Positions 1 to 7,385 of a stretch of DNA of 7,385 nucleotides are shown here, in pieces; position 1 is the stretch's first letter; each line of letters starts with the position of its first letter. The DNA comes from Fibrobacterota bacterium. Its GTDB lineage: Bacteria; Fibrobacterota; Chitinivibrionia; Chitinivibrionales; JANQEN01. Under the pieces are notes generated by a model, which worked only from the letters and a program-made list of their open reading frames with translations, did not search any database and was not told the DNA's origin. Where the stretch lies: assembly GCA_030619215.1 (NCBI GenBank), contig JAUXBV010000156.1, forward strand, positions 1 through 7,385. The letters run 5' to 3'. The position numbers and the translations under genes are program-made.

Positions 1-2015
1 CTGTTGATTGGTATCCGTGGGGAGAAGAGGCCCTTCATAAGTCAAAAAAAGAGGACAAACCAGTTTTTCTCTCTATAGGTTATTCCTCCTGCCACTGGTG
101 CCACGTCATGGAAGAGGAATCATTCGAGAATGAAGAGATTGCCTCAATACTCAACAAACACTTTGTGAGCATCAAGGTAGACCGGGAAGAGCGTCCCGAT
201 CTTGACGAAATCTACATGAACGCGGTCCAGATGCTGACCGGAAGCGGCGGCTGGCCTATGAGCGTCTTTCTCACTCCAGAATTAAAGCCCTTTTACGGAG
301 GCACCTATTTCCCACCGGAAACCAGGTATGGCAAAACCGGCTTCAAAAACCTTTTACGCAGCATAGCGGAAGCATGGAAGAGCAACAGGGATGACATTGG
401 TAAGAATGCAATGCTATTTGTTGACAAAATAAACCATTACTCAGCGAACACCTTTGGCTCAAAGGAATCGTTGTCAAAAGAGATACTGCAACAGGGGGTA
501 ACAGACCTTACCGCTGCATATGATCCGCAATACGGCGGTTTCGGCGCTGCGCCAAAGTTTCCACAAACCATGGCCCTTGAATTTCTCATGCGAATGTATG
601 TGCATACAAAAGATGAAAAAATAGTAGCCATGGTTTCACATACACTGGATAAGATGGCGTCCGGAGGAATGTATGATCACCTGGGAGGCGGTTTCCACAG
701 GTACTCTACCGACAGAAAGTGGCTGGTACCGCACTTCGAGAAGATGCTCTATGATAACGCCCTTTTAGCGGACCTGTACCTGAAAGCATTTCAGCTTACT
801 AAAAAACAACGCTATAAAAACGTCGCCTCTGAAATTCTTGATTATGTTCTTCGTGAGATGACCGATTCCTCCGGTGGTTTTCACTCATCACAGGACGCAG
901 ACACTAAAGGTGAAGAAGGTAAATTCTATGCATGGACTTACGAGGAGATTATAGAAGCCTTGGGTAAAAAGGATGGTGACCTGTTTAGCGGTTATTATTC
1001 TATAAGGAAGCAAAACGCCTCTACTTCTCATGAAATACTCAATATTGATCAGAATATCCTCCACAAAAGAACAGATCAATTACCAGCTGAATATAATCCT
1101 GATTTAATTAATAAAATTCAAACATTACGAGATTCTCTTTATAACATAAGAAACAAGCGCCACAAACTTAACAAGGATGGCAAAATTATAACCGCATGGA
1201 ATGCTCTCATGATTTCATCCTTTGCCAATGCCTTTCAGGCATTCGGAGACAGCCGATACCTCAGTGCAGCAGAAAAGGCGGCCCGTTTCATTCTATCAGA
1301 AATGTATGATAATGGTAACCTGCTGCGCATCTACCGCAAGGGTATTGCGAAACAACCTGCGTTCCTTAATGATTATGCTTTTTTTATCTCATCACTTATT
1401 ACCCTGTACGAAACTACCTTTGATATAAACTGGCTCATTGAAGCTGAAAAGCTGACTGAGAGGATGATTGAGAAATTCTGGGACACGAGCAGTGGCGGTT
1501 TTTTCTTTACTTCCGCATCTCATAAAAACCTTATTACGCGCACTAAGCCAATCTATGACGGCTCTATCCCGTCAGGAAATTCAATTGCAGCGTATGCCCT
1601 TCTGCGCCTGTCAAAGCTTCGTGATAACAAAGGTTATTATGCCAAAGCGGAAAAGACCCTGAATACCTTCAGTGAAGAAATCGCCAGCATTCCCCGTGGG
1701 TATATGGCCATGCTTAATGCTGCAGACTTTTATTTCAACCGCCCAAAGGAGATTGCGTTTATAGGTGAAAGAAACAGTAATGGCCTGAACAGCCTTCTCA
1801 ATGCATTACACAGTGAATTTGTCTCCAATAAAGTCGTCTCATTCAACCAAAACACCAATGGTGAAAACCTTACAATTGAAAACAAGATCCCGCTACTACG
1901 GAATAAAAAAAGTATAGACGGCAAAGCAACGGTATATGTGTGCAGGAATTTTACCTGCCAGGAACCGGTCACTGATACCGAAAGCTTCATGAAGCTGATT
2001 CTAAGTGACATGTGA
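1..2015 (+). CDS. YyaL/SPATA20-type protein: thioredoxin-like DUF255 domain plus alpha/alpha-barrel domain (5' end outside window)
   Basis: The reading frame is open from base 3 to the TGA at 2013-2015 and encodes 670 residues here. It resembles the COG1331 family (B. subtilis YyaL, human SPATA20), whose biochemical role is not firmly established. The visible N-terminus [11 protein letters not shown] is the family block that normally follows a short SPYLLQHA..NP stretch, so perhaps 20-30 residues lie to the left. The ATG at 108 is internal: upstream of it are the thioredoxin-like strand and the CHWC redox motif (cysteine codons 90-92 and 99-101). Further family blocks are [11 protein letters not shown] and GGTYFPPE, then [15 protein letters not shown] with [12 protein letters not shown], then SSQDAD with [32 protein letters not shown], and a C-terminal [12 protein letters not shown]. 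The second part is the six-hairpin-glycosidase-like barrel. No frameshift is seen and the length is near normal. It is probably cytoplasmic, since no signal peptide is expected in the family, but its true N-terminus is not visible. It converges on recB and shares no operon with it. Confidence 0.93.
   Translation, partial: VDWYPWGEEALHKSKKEDKPVFLSIGYSSCHWCHVMEEESFENEEIASILNKHFVSIKVDREERPDLDEIYMNAVQMLTGSGGWPMSVFLTPELKPFYGGTYFPPETRYGKTGFKNLLRSIAEAWKSNRDDIGKNAMLFVDKINHYSANTFGSKESLSKEILQQGVTDLTAAYDPQYGGFGAAPKFPQTMALEFLMRMYVHTKDEKIVAMVSHTLDKMASGGMYDHLGGGFHRYSTDRKWLVPHFEKMLYDNALLADLYLKAFQLTKKQRYKNVASEILDYVLREMTDSSGGFHSSQDADTKGEEGKFYAWTYEEIIEALGKKDGDLFSGYYSIRKQNASTSHEILNIDQNILHKRTDQLPAEYNPDLINKIQTLRDSLYNIRNKRHKLNKDGKIITAWNALMISSFANAFQAFGDSRYLSAAEKAARFILSEMYDNGNLLRIYRKGIAKQPAFLNDYAFFISSLITLYETTFDINWLIEAEKLTERMIEKFWDTSSGGFFFTSASHKNLITRTKPIYDGSIPSGNSIAAYALLRLSKLRDNKGYYAKAEKTLNTFSEEIASIPRGYMAMLNAADFYFNRPKEIAFIGERNSNGLNSLLNALHSEFVSNKVVSFNQNTNGENLTIENKIPLLRNKKSIDGKATVYVCRNFTCQEPVTDTESFMKLILSDM
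1983..1996. repeat. 14-bp perfect palindrome at the 3' end of the YyaL-type gene
   Basis: The bases agcttcatgaagct read the same on both strands. The site lies inside codons for Ser-Phe-Met-Lys-Leu, 17 bases before the stop codon. No run of T follows on either strand, so it is not a standard intrinsic terminator. It could be chance or a minor contribution to 3'-end RNA structure. Confidence 0.5.
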
Positions 2016-2111
2016 GGATAATAAATACCTTAGTACTATTTGTAATATAAATATTAAAATTGATTTAGTACCTTACAAGGTGCCAACTTGCGAAGTGCCC
2101 TTAAGGGTATT

Positions 2112-2175
2112 GGTAGAAATAATTTCCTGCGTTTTTTTGGCACATGTGCCAGCTTATCTGGTAGAAGATTATTTC
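2112..2175. repeat. Imperfect direct repeat, two copies of GGTAGAA-(n)-ATTTC
   Basis: Copy one is ggtagaaataatttc at 2112-2126 and copy two is ggtagaagattatttc at 2160-2175. They share the first seven bases and the last five, with a one-base length difference between, and start 48 bases apart. The pair brackets the palindrome at 2139-2150. It suggests local duplication or two degenerate copies of one repeat unit. Confidence 0.5.
2139..2150. repeat. 12-bp perfect palindrome GGCACATGTGCC
   Basis: The bases ggcacatgtgcc are a perfect inverted repeat, directly preceded on the plus strand by seven T (2132-2138). A minus-strand transcript from recB would read palindrome then A, and a plus-strand transcript would read U run then palindrome, so neither gives hairpin-then-U. 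The half site gtgcc recurs at 2080-2084 and 2095-2099. It could be a protein-binding dyad or part of a degenerate interspersed repeat. The function is unknown. Confidence 0.6.
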
Positions 2176-2202
2176 GTGAAGGCTTTAGTCCAGCTTAGCT
2201 GG
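2149..2202. repeat. 13-bp direct repeat (12 of 13 identical), each copy a small hairpin
   Basis: Copy one, ccagcttatctgg at 2149-2161, and copy two, ccagcttagctgg at 2190-2202, differ at one base and lie 41 bases apart. Each can fold: copy one as ccag/ctgg with a five-base loop, copy two as ccagc/gctgg with loop tta. Repeated hairpin units of this kind are typical of REP-like intergenic elements, but only two copies are visible here. Confidence 0.6.
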
Positions 2203-2233
2203 GTACTTATCCCCCGCTTTGCGGGACTAAAGC
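2182..2233. repeat. 10-bp inverted repeat GCTTTAGTCC / GGACTAAAGC enclosing smaller hairpins
   Basis: The arms at 2182-2191 and 2224-2233 are perfectly complementary. Between or overlapping them are the ccagc/gctgg hairpin (2190-2202) and a cccgc-ttt-gcggg hairpin (2213-2225), which share bases with the outer arms, so not all stems can form at once. This could be a branched RNA or DNA structure or a decayed interspersed palindromic element. A role in ending one or both convergent transcripts is possible, but no T run supports it. Confidence 0.6.
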
Positions 2234-2256
2234 AGTTTATCGGGGTTAGGGATAAG
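2206..2256. repeat. 8-bp inverted repeat CTTATCCC / GGGATAAG, interleaved with the 10-bp repeat
   Basis: The arms at 2206-2213 and 2249-2256 are perfectly complementary. The left arm lies inside the 2182-2233 structure and the right arm outside it, so the two pairings cross as in a pseudoknot, or are mutually exclusive. It is the last recognisable repeat before the recB stop codon. Confidence 0.5.
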
Positions 2257-2276
2257 AAATAGTAAATTATTATATA

Positions 2277-5200
2277 TCATTTATCAATAAGGTCTATATT
2301 TAATTTATTGATAATATTATTTTCCGGCTTGTCAAAAAATATCCCGTTTCTTGAATTCTTGTCTTCCGAAATCCCGCGCAGGAAAATGTAATAAACACCG
2401 CCAAAATAGTTATCATAAGAGTAATCCTTAATTCTTGAAGCAAGGTAACGGTCTATTGCAAGAGCATAGATGTAATACTGAAGGAAATACGAGTTGTTAA
2501 GCATTGCCTGTTTTAAATTTTCTTCCGAATAGAAATCTGCTGAATCTCCAAGAAAATTGGATTTCCAGTCAATGATATAATACCTGTTATTATGAGTGAA
2601 AAGCAGGTCTATAAAGCCATGCATATAGCCCCTGGCTGGCTGGAAATCGAGGGATCCTATTCTTTGAGGAAGCTCTGGAATTAATGAGGAAATATCTGAT
2701 TCCTTAAAAATGGCGCTTAGCTTTTTTGGGGTAATATTTTGCACAGGATAATAGAATTCCATTTCGCGGGAGGTATTTACCATTGGAATTGATGAGAGCC
2801 GGAAGCTATCCCTGCCATTTTTCATATTCAATGCAAATACGTTTTTGATTGTATTATTAACAGCATCGTGCCATTCCAACTCATAACCATATCTTATTAA
2901 TTCCTGATTTATAATATCGGAGGTAACTTTATTATTTTCCTCTGAAAAATCAAGCTGCTCAAGAATACTATGGAGGAGCGTACCGGATTCAGCTCCTTTT
3001 GGAAATGTGAAGATACTCTTTTTTTTAGGCAGTTCATTGCCTTCCGGGCTCGCGGAAACCGGCTCTTCCATTATATAACTCTCTTCAATGTCCCGTAACT
3101 CCGCGATTTCGTGCTTTTGATGGATCAGGGAGCTGAAGCTTGACAGGCGTTTACCTTGAGGAATCGTGCCCTGAAAAGTTCTGCATGCAAGCTTGTCGGG
3201 CCTTTCAGTTTCAGGTTTATAACGGGAGATGTTTTTTTCTTCGTATTCGATTATTTCCAGACTTCCATTGGAGCGGCTGGAAAGCCTGTTAAGGTCATTG
3301 AGCATTTCGTTATCGCTCAGAGTTTGTACCTGCCGCCCCAGATCGGGGACTGTGGAAGCGGTGTTCCATGTGTCGGGTTTATGAAAAAGGTATGCAGGCG
3401 CGGAGGTTTCCGCTTTGTTAAAACGCCCCCATGCAAGGTAACACCGGTACCTTGCGCGGGTGATTGCAACATATAGAAGCCTCAGGTTCTCCGCAAGAAG
3501 CTCTCTTTCGGCACTCTTTTTATGCTCATCATACTCAGGGCTTCCTATTTCGTAAATACGCCTGTTATTCTCATCGTGGTAGATAAACTTATTATCCGAC
3601 ACGCGGGAATCCCCCCAGGTAAACGGGCAAAACACAATCGGGTATTGAAGCCCCTTTGATTTATGAATCGTTACAATCTGTACCGCGTTGTCATCCTTTT
3701 CCAGCCTGAGCTCATGCTCTTCGAGGCGGGGAGAGTCAGGGTTGAGCTGTTGGGAGAACCATTTGAGCAGCGGTGACATCGTCAGGTGATTTTCAGTGCT
3801 TTGCTGCTGCAGCAACTCCTGTATGTGAAGGATATTGGTAAGGCGCCTCTCTCCGTCCGGCATGGAGAGAAGTTTTTTGCGCACATGCTGCCTGTTTATA
3901 AATGCATTAAACATACGAATAAATCCATAGCGGCTCCAGAGATCGTGATATTCCCTGAATTCATCATAATAGTGTTCAATTGGGGCTCCCTGCTCTACCG
4001 CGTCAAAAAGCGAATTGGCATTCATCCCGATAAGCGATGTGCAGAGCGCGGTTTTTATATAGCTGTGGTTATGGGGGTGAGCGGCAGCATGAAGTATATG
4101 GCAGATCTCGCGGGCGTCAATGGTGTCAAAGATATTTCCCGTTTTATGCAGTACTGCAGGAATGGCCTCAGAGGAGAGAGCCTCCTTAATTTCCCGGGCC
4201 TGTCGCCCGGTTCGAACGAGCACGGCAATATCCTGGGGTTTTATCTCCCGTACTTTTTTCCCGGATTCTGCGTCGATAATCATACCCTGCATGAGAAGTC
4301 CTGCGATTTGTCGCGTAACTGCCCTGCACAGTATTGCTGTCGCATGTTCCTTGGTGACAGGGTAAGGCCGGGACTCCTTATCTTTCCTGGTGGAGAACCG
4401 GGTACTTGAGAGGTACCAGATAGTAAGGGGACTTGATGTTTTGCCGTTCATAGCGATATTGCACGAGGAAGTATCTTTCGGCTTGACAGCTTCAAAGTAA
4501 GGAATACTCTTATATATAAACGGATCCGGTTTGTATTGAAAGATAGTATTAAAAGCATGTATCAGGTTCTTCCCGGAGCGCCGGTTAGTTCGAAGAGTGT
4601 GAAGGTTTTTATCCGGTGTATTATCAACGGCTTCCATAAAGGTAAAGATATCCGCCCCGCGGAAGCTATAGATCGCCTGCTTCGGATCACCGATAAGAAA
4701 CAGAGGGATACCCTTTTCTGCAAACAGCGGCTTGAATATCGCATATTGGATCGGGTCCGTATCCTGGAACTCATCGATAAGCGCAGCTTTGAATTTCTTT
4801 CTTATTGAGCTGATCAGTGTTTTCCTGTTCTGCCCCTGCAGGGCGTTATACAGGTTAGTCAACAAATCATCAAAGGTATAAATGTTGCCCTGCAGCTTTT
4901 TCCCTTCCAGATTTTTACACACGTATTTAAAACACTCATACTTCAGGGCAACTAGCTGCTGCTCAAGTAAATTGTTTAGATTTAATGAGCATTCATACAA
5001 TGCATCACAAAGTTCGAAGAACTCATGCTCCGGCGTCGGCATATTTTTCCTGGTGGCATTTCGTATCTCGCGTGAGGTAAATTTGATAAAACCGTTGAAA
5101 AGGCCGGGATTGTCTGCGTTATAAGCCAGAAAAGCATCAAGTGCATTTATTAGAGAAGGAAATTTTTCTTTTTTGTATTTGTTTTTATGAAGGCTGTCAT

Positions 5201-5915
5201 TTTTGAATAGTATATCCAGTATCTCATTTTTTACATGAGGCCATGCTTCGGCTACTGCTTCAAACGCACAGCTAAAGGATTGCTCCGCCCGCGACGCGTC
5301 AGGGAATTCCTGCTTCGGTGTAATTTCGAGGTCAGGCTGTGCCAGGTGATTGGCCAATAAATTGTAGAATTTTTGGGGAGTCCACCCGTTACTCCGGGCA
5401 AAGTTTATCAGAAACGGCGACGCGCTGTAGAAATTTTTCCGCCAGAAGTCCCGGACCGTCTCCAGAATCAACGGCTCCTGCTCTGTGATAAGCTCCGTGT
5501 CGAATCGCATATTGCTTTCAAAAGCGTTATCCCTGAGGATACGATTGCAGAAGCTGTGGATTGTGCAGATCGGAGCCTCGTCAAACCGGGAAAGCGCTTC
5601 ATAGAGAATTGCTTTTGTTAACGCGGAAGAGTGCCTGTTACCGTGTGAGTTGACAATGGCGGTAATTGTATCATCCGCTTCCTTTCCGCTGAATATATCA
5701 AGAGCTTTCTTAATAAGCCTCCTTATCCTGTCGCGCAGCTCTTTTGTTGCAGCTTCGGTAAAGGTAACGACAAGGATCGCGTCAACGGAGTATTGTTTTT
5801 CAAGCAAAAGCCGCAGGAAAAGGTGGGAGATAGCATAGGTCTTACCGGTGCCTGCACCTGCAGAGATACAGTGCGTACCGGAAAGCGGGCATGTTATCAG
5901 GTCAAAATCGTTCAT
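2277..5915 (-). CDS. recB: Exonuclease V (RecBCD) beta subunit, RecB helicase-nuclease
   Basis: This complete gene encodes 1212 residues (E. coli RecB has 1180). RecB is the 3'-5' helicase and sole nuclease subunit of RecBCD. The superfamily 1 helicase motifs appear in order: Walker A GAGTGKT (20-26), FTEAATKEL (52-60), TIHSFC (118-123), Walker B DEFQD (381-385), GDPKQAIYSFRGAD (409-422), TNRRS (443-447), TIHKSKGLQYP (749-759) and YVAITRAR (815-822). The C-terminal nuclease domain keeps His982, Asp1103, Asp1116 and Lys1118, matching E. coli His956, Asp1067, Asp1080 and Lys1082 with the same 13-residue Asp-Asp spacing. It is followed by QYYIYALAIDRYL and FGGVYYIFLRG. The start ATG at 5915 overlaps the recC stop and has an AGGT ribosome-binding sequence six bases upstream. 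The start also places Walker A at the expected distance from the N-terminus. No recD follows; the next feature is the repeat-rich intergenic region. Confidence 0.97.
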   Translation of the reverse strand: MNDFDLITCPLSGTHCISAGAGTGKTYAISHLFLRLLLEKQYSVDAILVVTFTEAATKELRDRIRRLIKKALDIFSGKEADDTITAIVNSHGNRHSSALTKAILYEALSRFDEAPICTIHSFCNRILRDNAFESNMRFDTELITEQEPLILETVRDFWRKNFYSASPFLINFARSNGWTPQKFYNLLANHLAQPDLEITPKQEFPDASRAEQSFSCAFEAVAEAWPHVKNEILDILFKNDSLHKNKYKKEKFPSLINALDAFLAYNADNPGLFNGFIKFTSREIRNATRKNMPTPEHEFFELCDALYECSLNLNNLLEQQLVALKYECFKYVCKNLEGKKLQGNIYTFDDLLTNLYNALQGQNRKTLISSIRKKFKAALIDEFQDTDPIQYAIFKPLFAEKGIPLFLIGDPKQAIYSFRGADIFTFMEAVDNTPDKNLHTLRTNRRSGKNLIHAFNTIFQYKPDPFIYKSIPYFEAVKPKDTSSCNIAMNGKTSSPLTIWYLSSTRFSTRKDKESRPYPVTKEHATAILCRAVTRQIAGLLMQGMIIDAESGKKVREIKPQDIAVLVRTGRQAREIKEALSSEAIPAVLHKTGNIFDTIDAREICHILHAAAHPHNHSYIKTALCTSLIGMNANSLFDAVEQGAPIEHYYDEFREYHDLWSRYGFIRMFNAFINRQHVRKKLLSMPDGERRLTNILHIQELLQQQSTENHLTMSPLLKWFSQQLNPDSPRLEEHELRLEKDDNAVQIVTIHKSKGLQYPIVFCPFTWGDSRVSDNKFIYHDENNRRIYEIGSPEYDEHKKSAERELLAENLRLLYVAITRARYRCYLAWGRFNKAETSAPAYLFHKPDTWNTASTVPDLGRQVQTLSDNEMLNDLNRLSSRSNGSLEIIEYEEKNISRYKPETERPDKLACRTFQGTIPQGKRLSSFSSLIHQKHEIAELRDIEESYIMEEPVSASPEGNELPKKKSIFTFPKGAESGTLLHSILEQLDFSEENNKVTSDIINQELIRYGYELEWHDAVNNTIKNVFALNMKNGRDSFRLSSIPMVNTSREMEFYYPVQNITPKKLSAIFKESDISSLIPELPQRIGSLDFQPARGYMHGFIDLLFTHNNRYYIIDWKSNFLGDSADFYSEENLKQAMLNNSYFLQYYIYALAIDRYLASRIKDYSYDNYFGGVYYIFLRGISEDKNSRNGIFFDKPENNIINKLNIDLIDK
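5912..5915 (-). other. recC stop / recB start overlap (ATGA)
   Basis: On the minus strand the recB ATG (5915-5913) and the recC TGA (5914-5912) share bases in ATGA. This four-base overlap is typical of translational coupling, and fits subunits needed in a 1:1 ratio, as RecB and RecC are. Confidence 0.9.
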
Positions 5916-7385
5916 ACATTTACCTGCTGCTCATTAGTAAGAATAGGCACCCATATCTTTAATGCTGTTTCAGTAAAGTCATTATCGAACCGTTCAATTT
6001 TTCCCGGATAAATAGTGTAATAAGCATCGCCGGATTCGGCATAGCTGTATTGTGAGCCGCGCCACGTTTTAAAAGCTTCCTCAACAGCACGCTCAAGAGT
6101 TTTCCCGTTATTAACGGCATCGGCATACGAGAATGATGTTTCAGGATAGAATGCGACAGGCCTTCTCAGGCCTTCCTGATACAGGTTGAGAAGAGTGCTG
6201 AGATGCTCTTTAGCATTTTCCAATTCAGCATAGCTGAGGCAGTGCGTTTTACCGTTTGTCTCTCTGCCGAATAACATACTGGTGCGCGGAAGCGTCCCGT
6301 CATCCAGTAGATTAAGTATCACGTGGCTGATCCAGATACGCAGCCTGTCTTTCGCCTTGATTCGTGCAAGCCTGAAATGAACCAGGTTATCATCGGTGAA
6401 GGTTCCGATCCGCCCGGTTATGGTAAAGCCGTTATGGGTCAGGTTAATATCAGCAAAGGTTTTCTCTGCAGGGCGCATGTTTATCCCGTCGAATGCAGAT
6501 GCAAAGGTATCGATATTTTCGCATATTCTGTTATAGGCACTTACACCGGGATTGCCATGCGGAAGAATCCCTCTTGCTTTGACCGCGTTAAAGAACTGCG
6601 GGGTTTTTTCACCGCTTAATCTTCTGTTGAGAAGATCCTGCTCAAGCTGGTATTTTTCCAGCCCGTCAATTGAAAACGGCTCGGAATCGCTCATAACCGA
6701 TTGTGCCTCTTCCGGGGCAACGCCCAGCCGGTTTCTCAGGAAGTATTTCACAGGGTGTGTAAAAAAGGAGCACAAATTATCAACAGTTACCCGCTTCCAC
6801 TCTTCTGCTTCGGGCAGCGGCAGGGGCGCCTGGATAAACGGCTCAGGCCCGGTAACCGACGCTGCCGCAGCTTCCGCATTTTCTTTTGAATAGCTGAATA
6901 GTTTTTGCCGCTTATCCGGCTTGTCAAGAAAGTACTCTTTACTGAATGCATTCAACCGGTGAGTGGTGGTTATCAGCTCAATGATCGATGCCGTATCTGA
7001 AGAGGAGCAGAAAAAAGATTCCGACAGGTAATCGGTCAGCTCACTTACCGGTACTGAAGGCGGTATCAGGCTGTTATCCTTAACGCAATATCCGGTATAG
7101 CTCAGGTAGAGAGTTTTGCGGGCTGAGAGTATGGATTCCAGAAAACAGTAACGGTCCTCCTTTCGAACCGAGCGGTCCCCGGGTTTTTGATCAGAGGCAA
7201 TAAGGTCGAATGAGAGGGAAGGGTCGGCTCTGGGAAAGCTCCCGTCGTTCATTCCGGCAAGGCAGATGATTTTAAACGGCACACTGCGCATGGGCAGCAT
7301 GGTGCAGAACGTTACTCCGCCGGTTATGAATCCCTTTCCGTATTCCTTGCCGGAGAGGCATGAATCCAGAAATGTGCGTATAATA
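5912..7385 (-). CDS. recC: Exonuclease V (RecBCD) gamma subunit, RecC, C-terminal part (5' end outside window)
   Basis: The frame is open from the right window edge to the TGA at 5914-5912 and encodes 490 residues, under half of a typical RecC (about 1120 in E. coli). RecC holds RecB and RecD together, splits the DNA strands and reads Chi. The ATG at 7300 is internal: 28 in-frame codons precede it, including GGVTFC, which joins PMRSVPFKIICLAGMNDGSFPR-like sequence to form the best conserved RecC block. Next comes GDRSVRKEDRYCFLE with LYLSYTG and PSVPVSELTDYL, close to the E. coli GDRS..DDRYLFLE region. The last part corresponds to the RecC domain that has a nuclease-like fold without catalytic residues, including LARIKAKDRLRIWISHVIL. 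It lies directly upstream of recB with a four-base overlap. No frameshift is seen. The promoter must lie outside the window. Confidence 0.95.
   Translation of the reverse strand, partial: IIRTFLDSCLSGKEYGKGFITGGVTFCTMLPMRSVPFKIICLAGMNDGSFPRADPSLSFDLIASDQKPGDRSVRKEDRYCFLESILSARKTLYLSYTGYCVKDNSLIPPSVPVSELTDYLSESFFCSSSDTASIIELITTTHRLNAFSKEYFLDKPDKRQKLFSYSKENAEAAAASVTGPEPFIQAPLPLPEAEEWKRVTVDNLCSFFTHPVKYFLRNRLGVAPEEAQSVMSDSEPFSIDGLEKYQLEQDLLNRRLSGEKTPQFFNAVKARGILPHGNPGVSAYNRICENIDTFASAFDGINMRPAEKTFADINLTHNGFTITGRIGTFTDDNLVHFRLARIKAKDRLRIWISHVILNLLDDGTLPRTSMLFGRETNGKTHCLSYAELENAKEHLSTLLNLYQEGLRRPVAFYPETSFSYADAVNNGKTLERAVEEAFKTWRGSQYSYAESGDAYYTIYPGKIERFDNDFTETALKIWVPILTNEQQVNV
5922..5928 (-). promoter_or_regulatory. 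Ribosome-binding site of recB
   Basis: On the minus strand AGCAGGT lies within the last codons of recC, with AGGT ending six bases before the recB ATG. It is a moderate Shine-Dalgarno match at suitable spacing and supports the ATG at 5915 as the recB start. Confidence 0.65.

Larger units (their letters stand above)
2016..2276. other. Intergenic region between convergent genes, rich in small palindromes and direct repeats
   Basis: These 261 bases separate the stop codons of the YyaL-type gene and recB. The first part (to about 2070) is AT-rich and shows little beyond a weak aatat/atatt inverted repeat at 2044-2055. From about 2071 to 2256 it is a mosaic of short inverted and direct repeats, listed separately. 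Because both flanking genes end here, the region should contain transcription end points, but no hairpin is followed by a clear T run on either strand. The T run at 2132-2138 precedes a palindrome on the plus strand and reads as A on the other, so it does not fit a classical terminator. No tRNA or convincing coding sequence is seen. Confidence 0.8.

Noticed and set aside
2213..2225. cccgc-ttt-gcggg hairpin as an intrinsic terminator
   Set aside because: The stem is GC-rich but only five base pairs, and neither strand has a T run after it, so I kept it only as part of the repeat structure.
2005..2262. Open frame of 85 codons on the plus strand starting with GTG and covering the intergenic region
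   Set aside because: It overlaps the end of the YyaL-type gene, has no Shine-Dalgarno sequence, and its codons run through the palindromic repeats. Its product matches no family I recognise.
3786..4409. Open frame of 207 codons on the plus strand, antisense to recB
   Set aside because: It lies wholly within the helicase part of a well-conserved recB and shows no recognisable domain. It is best explained as a by-product of recB codon use.
2277..5915. Possible AddA (AddAB-type) instead of RecB
   Set aside because: The upstream partner carries RecC-specific blocks (GGVTFC, GMNDGSFPR, GDRS..EDRY..LE) rather than AddB features such as an iron-sulfur cysteine cluster, and the C-terminus matches RecB.
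6323..6893. Overlapping plus-strand open frames antisense to recC
   Set aside because: They lack family motifs and ribosome-binding sites and mirror conserved RecC coding sequence.
1..7385. Novel defence system, mobile element or CRISPR array
   Set aside because: The three genes belong to known families, there are no regularly spaced repeats with spacers, and no transposase, integrase or phage genes are present. RecBCD does act against linear foreign DNA, but that is a known role.

Overview
The window holds three protein-coding genes and one short intergenic region. Two of the genes run off the window edges. From the left: the 3' part of a plus-strand gene for a YyaL/SPATA20-type protein (thioredoxin-like DUF255 domain plus an alpha/alpha-barrel domain); a 261-base intergenic region full of small palindromes and direct repeats; then, on the minus strand, a complete recB preceded by the 3' part of recC. 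The left gene and the recCB pair converge on the intergenic region.

recC and recB encode two subunits of exonuclease V (RecBCD), the helicase-nuclease that processes double-strand breaks for RecA-dependent repair and degrades foreign linear DNA. Their stop and start codons overlap in an ATGA, so they are almost certainly co-transcribed and translationally coupled. RecB keeps its superfamily 1 helicase motifs and its nuclease active site, so it looks functional. recD does not follow recB. It may lie beyond the right edge, elsewhere in the genome, or be missing.

A RecBCD-type enzyme rather than AddAB suggests a Gram-negative-type bacterium. Base composition is moderate in the genes, falling to AT-rich at the recB 3' end and in parts of the intergenic region. 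I cannot name the phylum from this window. There is no transposase, integrase, phage gene, CRISPR array, tRNA or rRNA that I can recognise.

I see no evidence of an undescribed system. The genes belong to known families and look intact. The least explained part is the repeat-rich intergenic region at about 2071-2256. The most biologically relevant open question is the position or absence of recD. Both edge genes contain an internal ATG that is easily mistaken for a start, and in both cases conserved family sequence continues upstream of it.
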